DNA of 64,000 nucleotides from Sva-07 sp963698565 (GTDB lineage Bacteria; Actinomycetota; Acidimicrobiia; Acidimicrobiales; Ilumatobacteraceae): contig CAVORH010000003.1 of assembly GCA_963698565.1 (NCBI GenBank), positions 130,141 to 194,140 on the forward strand, read 5' to 3'. This document shows, piece by piece, positions 60,729-64,000 of this stretch. Both the position numbers and the translations under genes were made by a program. Every line of letters begins with the position of its first letter. Within the stretch, counting starts at the first letter, position 1. Below the pieces are notes generated by a model. That model saw only the letters and a list, made by a program, of their open reading frames with translations. It had not been told where the DNA came from and searched no databases.

Positions 60729-61328
60729 ATGAGCTCGCAGACCGCCGTCGACGTGGTGATCACCATCGTCGTCGGCTATCTCGTGGGCTCGATCCCGATC
60801 GCGAACCTGGTCGCGGCTCGCCGCGCACGGGTCGACCTGCGCACGGTGGGCGACCGGAACCCGGGGTTCTGGAACGCACGGGAGACGCTGGGCAGGCGGG
60901 CGGCGATCCCGGTGTTCGTCGGCGACGTCGCGAAGGGCGCGGTCGCCGCACTGATCGGTGTTGCGTTGGCCGGACCGGGAGTGTGGGGGCTCGCCTACGT
61001 CGGCACCGGCGCCGCGATGGTCGGTCATGCATTCCCGGTCTTCGCTCGCTTCCGTGGTGGCCGCAGCATTCTCACCTTCGTCGGCGGCGCTGCGTTCTTC
61101 GCGCCGCTTCCCTTCGCCATCGCCATCGCCCTGCTGCTCGTCGTGTTCGCCGTCACCCGGTCGTTCGCTCGGGCGGCGCAGGTCGGGTTCTTCGCCTTCC
61201 CGGTCGTGCAGCTCGTGATCGAGGGCCCGTACCGCACGGCCGCGACCGGCGTGCTCATGACGTTCATCGGCTTCCGGTTCGCAATGGCCGCCTGGACCGA
61301 TCGCCGCCGGTCACTCGCTCAGGAGTAG
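60729..61328 (+). CDS. plsY: Glycerol-3-phosphate acyltransferase PlsY
   Basis: 199 residues, membrane enzyme transferring acyl from acyl-phosphate to glycerol-3-phosphate. The three PlsY motifs are present: GYLVGSIPIANLVA, DLRTVGDRNPGFWNA (variant of GSGNPGATN) and GHAFPVFARFRGGR. The NPGFWN change is unusual and found in a divergent actinobacterial group. ATG 60729 chosen; 60717 is also in frame. It converges on the GT2 gene, the stops overlapping by ten bases. Confidence 0.82.
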   Translation: MSSQTAVDVVITIVVGYLVGSIPIANLVAARRARVDLRTVGDRNPGFWNARETLGRRAAIPVFVGDVAKGAVAALIGVALAGPGVWGLAYVGTGAAMVGHAFPVFARFRGGRSILTFVGGAAFFAPLPFAIAIALLLVVFAVTRSFARAAQVGFFAFPVVQLVIEGPYRTAATGVLMTFIGFRFAMAAWTDRRRSLAQE

Positions 61329-62413
61329 TCGCGGCCTCGCCACGTCTGACGTCGGCGGCGGGCGATCCCGCGGGCGATCGCGATCGCCGCGAGCGGATCC
61401 GCCAACGGGCTCGACCAGAACGCAGCGTCGTTGCGGGTGTAGGCGCGCCGCGTGCCCGCCAACGTTCCGATTCGCAGCGCCGTCAGGGCGACGTCGACGA
61501 CGTCGCCTCGTCGCAGGAGCAGGCGGGGGAGCGGGATGGCCTGGGCGAGCACGATGACCGCCAGGTCGAACAGCTGCCGCGATCGTGACTCCACCTCGGG
61601 CAGGGCCAGTGAGCGGCCCCACCCGTGCCAGGCGTCGGTGAACGACTCGAACATGCGCACCGTCAGCAGGTCGCTCGCGTCGAGGAAGCCGACACGCCAC
61701 CCCATGGTCGCCAGACGACGCGAGAGGGCGACGTCCTCGACGACGTCGTGCTTCACCAGTTCCAGCCCGCCCACATCGAGGAACCATCGTCGGTCGAACG
61801 TCGCGCACTGGCCGTTGCCCAGCAGTCGCTCGGGGCGGACGCCCTCCGTCCCCGGCGGCCCGAACCGGTAGACCAGGGTGGTCAGCATGGCCGGGTGCAG
61901 CCAGCGGCTCCCGGTGGTCGGGCAGTCGAAGCGGCCCGCCACCGTGAGGAAGTCGAGGCGATCGCCGGTCGCCCGAGCCACCAGCGCGGTCGGCAGCATC
62001 GGATCCGGCCGTGTGTCGGCGTCGAAGGTCACCACCCGTTCGGCGGTGGCAGCCTGGATTCCCTGTTGCAGCGCCCAGGCCTTGCCCGCCCAGCCGTCGG
62101 GGAGAGCAGCGCCCTCGATCACCCGTGCGCCGGCCCGGCGAGCGATCGCGGCGGTGTCGTCGGTCGACTGGTCGTCGACCACGAGCACCTCGTCGACGCC
62201 GGGGGCGCCGACGATCGCGTCGAGCAGTGGACCGATCCGGAGTGCTTCGTCGCGGGCGGGGATCACGACGCTGATCGACTGGAGGGGGGTGATCGTCGGT
62301 CGCACCGGCGGCGCCGTGCTCGCGGCCTTGACGAGGCGGCTCGAGGCGATCACGCCGGCAGCGATGCGAGCGACGATCGAGAGGATCCGGAGGAGGCGGC
62401 GCAACCGCGTCAT
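61319..62413 (-). CDS. GT2-family glycosyltransferase (CruG/HpnB-like)
   Basis: 364 residues. N-terminal helix, GT-A domain with VVIPARDEALRIGPLLDAIV, VLVVDDQSTDDTAAIARRAG, DADTRPDP (DXD), GNGQCATFDRRWFLDVGG and EDVALSRRLATMGW, then two C-terminal membrane helices (RQLFDLAVIVLAQAIPLPRL). In carotenoid clusters such an enzyme glycosylates hydroxylated carotenoids. The ATG overlaps the stop of the desaturase gene (ATGA). Confidence 0.8.
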   Translation of the reverse strand: MTRLRRLLRILSIVARIAAGVIASSRLVKAASTAPPVRPTITPLQSISVVIPARDEALRIGPLLDAIVGAPGVDEVLVVDDQSTDDTAAIARRAGARVIEGAALPDGWAGKAWALQQGIQAATAERVVTFDADTRPDPMLPTALVARATGDRLDFLTVAGRFDCPTTGSRWLHPAMLTTLVYRFGPPGTEGVRPERLLGNGQCATFDRRWFLDVGGLELVKHDVVEDVALSRRLATMGWRVGFLDASDLLTVRMFESFTDAWHGWGRSLALPEVESRSRQLFDLAVIVLAQAIPLPRLLLRRGDVVDVALTALRIGTLAGTRRAYTRNDAAFWSSPLADPLAAIAIARGIARRRRQTWRGRDYS

Positions 62414-63866
62414 CGGGCGAGGTCGTACGTGATCATGTCGGCGACGATCTTCGCGCTCGTCGTCACCAACGGCAGACCGCCGCCGGGGTGGCTCGAGCCG
62501 CCGACGAGGTACAACCCGGGCGCGCCCCGGTTGGCCGGCCTGACGAACGCCGCACGTCGACCGTTCGACGAGGTGCCGTAGATGGCGCCACCCGGCGACC
62601 GGTAGCGGCTGGCGATGTCGCTCGGGGTCATCGCGTGTCGGAACTCGATCCTCGCCCGCAGATCCACGCCGTGGGCGGACAACCGATCGAGCACCACCTC
62701 CCCGTACGCGTCGGCGTCGATCTCGACGCCCGGCGGTGTGTTGACGAGCAGGAACCAGTTCTCGCAGCCGTCGGGGGCCTGGGACGGATCGGTCACCGAC
62801 GAGACGCAGGCGTAGATCGTCGGGTCGTCGGGGAGCCGCCCGGCGTCGAGCGCCTCGTACTCCGTCGTGTAGCTCTCGGAGAACCACACGTTGTGGTGGC
62901 TCAGGCGTGGTGTGAGGCCGCGCACTCCGAGGCACAGGACGAACCCACTCGTCGATCGGGCCGCTCGACGCACCCGTTTCAGTGCGTCGTCGTCGGGGAG
63001 CAGGTCGGCGTACAGGTGCTCGGCGTCGGTGTTGGCCACCACGATGTCGGCCCGCTCCGTGGTCCCATCGGCGAGCGCGACGCCGGTGACCCGCTCGGCC
63101 GCATCGATCGACGTGACCTCGGTGCCGGTGCGGATCTCGACACCGGCGTCGACGGCGACACGCTCGAACGCCGCTCGCAGGACGCGTCGAGTCCACCCAT
63201 CGGGTACCAGCATCCGTACCGGGCCTCGATGTGCGGAATGCAGGCGAGTGTCGCCGGCGCACCGAATGGCGAGGAACCCGAGTAGGTCGCGTAGCGGTCC
63301 GCCCACTGGACGAGGCGGGGGTCGTCGAAGGACGCCTCCGCCGACCGATGGAGCGTGCGCAGCGGATCGATGGCTGTCAGGTCGAACGGCGACCGCAGCC
63401 GCTTCGCGAGCGACCACGGGTTCGACATCGGACCGGCGAAGAACGTGCGGACGGCCACGTCCCAGATGCGTCGGCCCCGCGCATCGAAACTGCGCCATTG
63501 GTCGCCGGCGCCGGGGGTGAACGCCTCGAACGCCGCGGCGGTGTCATCGTCACCGTCGGGCACGGTGAGGGTCGAGCCGTCGAGCCACCGATAGACGAAC
63601 TGCGGGTCGAGCCGCAACAGTTCGACCTGCTCGGCCAGCGTGGTACCCGCGGTCCGGAAGACGTCGTCGTACACCTCCGGCCACGTGACGAGCGACGGCC
63701 CGACATCGAACGTGTAGCCCTTGTCGACGAGCGTGGCGAGCTTGCCGCCGACGACGTCGTTGCGCTCGAATACGGTGACGTCGTGGCCGAGCGATCGCAA
63801 CCTGATCGCCGTGGCCAGGCCGCCGATGCCGCCGCCGATCACCGCGACGTGGTGTACGTCAGCCAC
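62410..63866 (-). pseudogene. crtI: Phytoene desaturase-type (CrtI) gene with one frameshift
   Basis: Two frames together make a complete CrtI-like protein: VAVIGGGIGGLATAIRLRSL, GHDVTVFERNDVVGGKLATL, and up to GCWYPMGGLDA in the first; LRAAFERVAVDAGVEIRTGT through GLYLVGGSSHPGGGLPLVTT in the second. The break lies at about 63165-63205. No other stops, so one indel would restore ~485 residues; it may be an assembly error. The enzyme desaturates phytoene or later carotenes. GTG start overlaps the upstream gene by eight bases. Confidence 0.85.
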
Positions 63867-64000
63867 GGAGCCTTCCCGCCACTGCCGCGGCCACGATCGG
63901 GAGCATGCCGAGCCCGCCGACGATCGCCACCGCCGGGTCGCGGAAGAAGCGGGCGAAGCCGATGGTCTCCATCACGCCCATGAACGTGTACTCCCCGACG
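63859..64000 (-). CDS. C-terminus of a membrane protein (continues outside window)
   Basis: The last ~46 residues read YTFMGVMETIGFARFFRDPA, then VAIVGGLGMLPIVAAAVAGR, ending RLRG. It holds a membrane helix with a basic cytoplasmic end. Position upstream of crtI in the same operon suggests a carotenoid enzyme (for example a CruF-type hydratase), but the visible part is too short to decide. Confidence 0.5.
   Translation of the reverse strand, partial: VGEYTFMGVMETIGFARFFRDPAVAIVGGLGMLPIVAAAVAGRLRG

Overview
The window is high-GC actinobacterial DNA, most like the class Acidimicrobiia (Ilumatobacter-type marine actinobacteria). The evidence is the mycothiol-related genes (an MshA-type glycosyltransferase, a SigR/RsrA-type sigma/anti-sigma pair), the rex-hemA-hemC-hemD order, very frequent GTG starts, and a promoter style in which a TANNNT -10 box lies 6-9 bases before the start codon (leaderless mRNAs). 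The genus is an inference; there is no rRNA here.

Left core (1-15.7 kb), all on the + strand except one gene: the 3' part of mshA, a YbjN-domain gene, proC, a SAM hydrolase (DUF62), a 27-residue membrane peptide, an acyl-CoA synthetase, then rex and the C5 haem pathway (hemA, hemC, hemD, an exported beta-propeller protein, then hemB, hemL and a small membrane protein). A near-palindromic Rex operator overlaps the rex promoter, so NADH/NAD+ balance probably controls haem synthesis.

Middle core (15.7-33.4 kb): a four-gene - strand operon (SDR, acyltransferase-like, alpha/beta hydrolase, FAD oxidoreductase); an M23 peptidase beside a decayed copy; a pseudophosphatase with Gly in place of the catalytic Cys; tilS with a small membrane gene; sigR-rsrA; a MarR regulator divergent from a hydrolase across overlapping -10 boxes; a lipid kinase; and a transport block (SulP transporter, P-type ATPase, PPK2). 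Next to the island border lies a fatty-acid cyclopropane synthase-like gene with three frameshifts.

Integrated element (about 33.6-59.9 kb, 26.3 kb). It sits in the 3' half of a tRNA-Thr(CGT) gene. A tyrosine integrase adjoins the intact tRNA, and a 49-base copy of the tRNA 3' half (two mismatches, forming a compensatory T-stem pair change) marks the far end. The integrase end carries integrase, a ParD/RelE-type pair, an excisionase-like HTH gene, a MobF relaxase-helicase, an IS110 transposase with a structured non-coding flank, an RHH/Doc pair and a decayed DUF433/DUF5615 pair. No conjugation pore genes are seen, so it looks mobilisable rather than self-transmissible. Cargo: an ECF sigma factor with membrane-bound partner, a mycothiol-type isomerase-fold protein, a sulfatase-methyltransferase pair, an MscS channel, a histidine kinase/response regulator pair, a LuxR regulator with MFS and ClC transporters, and a flippase-like/small-export pair. 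A 19-base motif (CCTCACCCG-N3-CGGGGGA) occurs three times with all fixed bases conserved inside the cargo, plus weaker copies, and may mark a regulon private to the element.

Right core (59.9-64 kb): tRNA-Thr and a carotenoid-type cluster (CrtA-like monooxygenase, PlsY, a GT2 glycosyltransferase, a frameshifted phytoene desaturase and the end of a membrane protein). Several frameshifts in otherwise intact genes could be either decay or assembly error; raw reads would decide.
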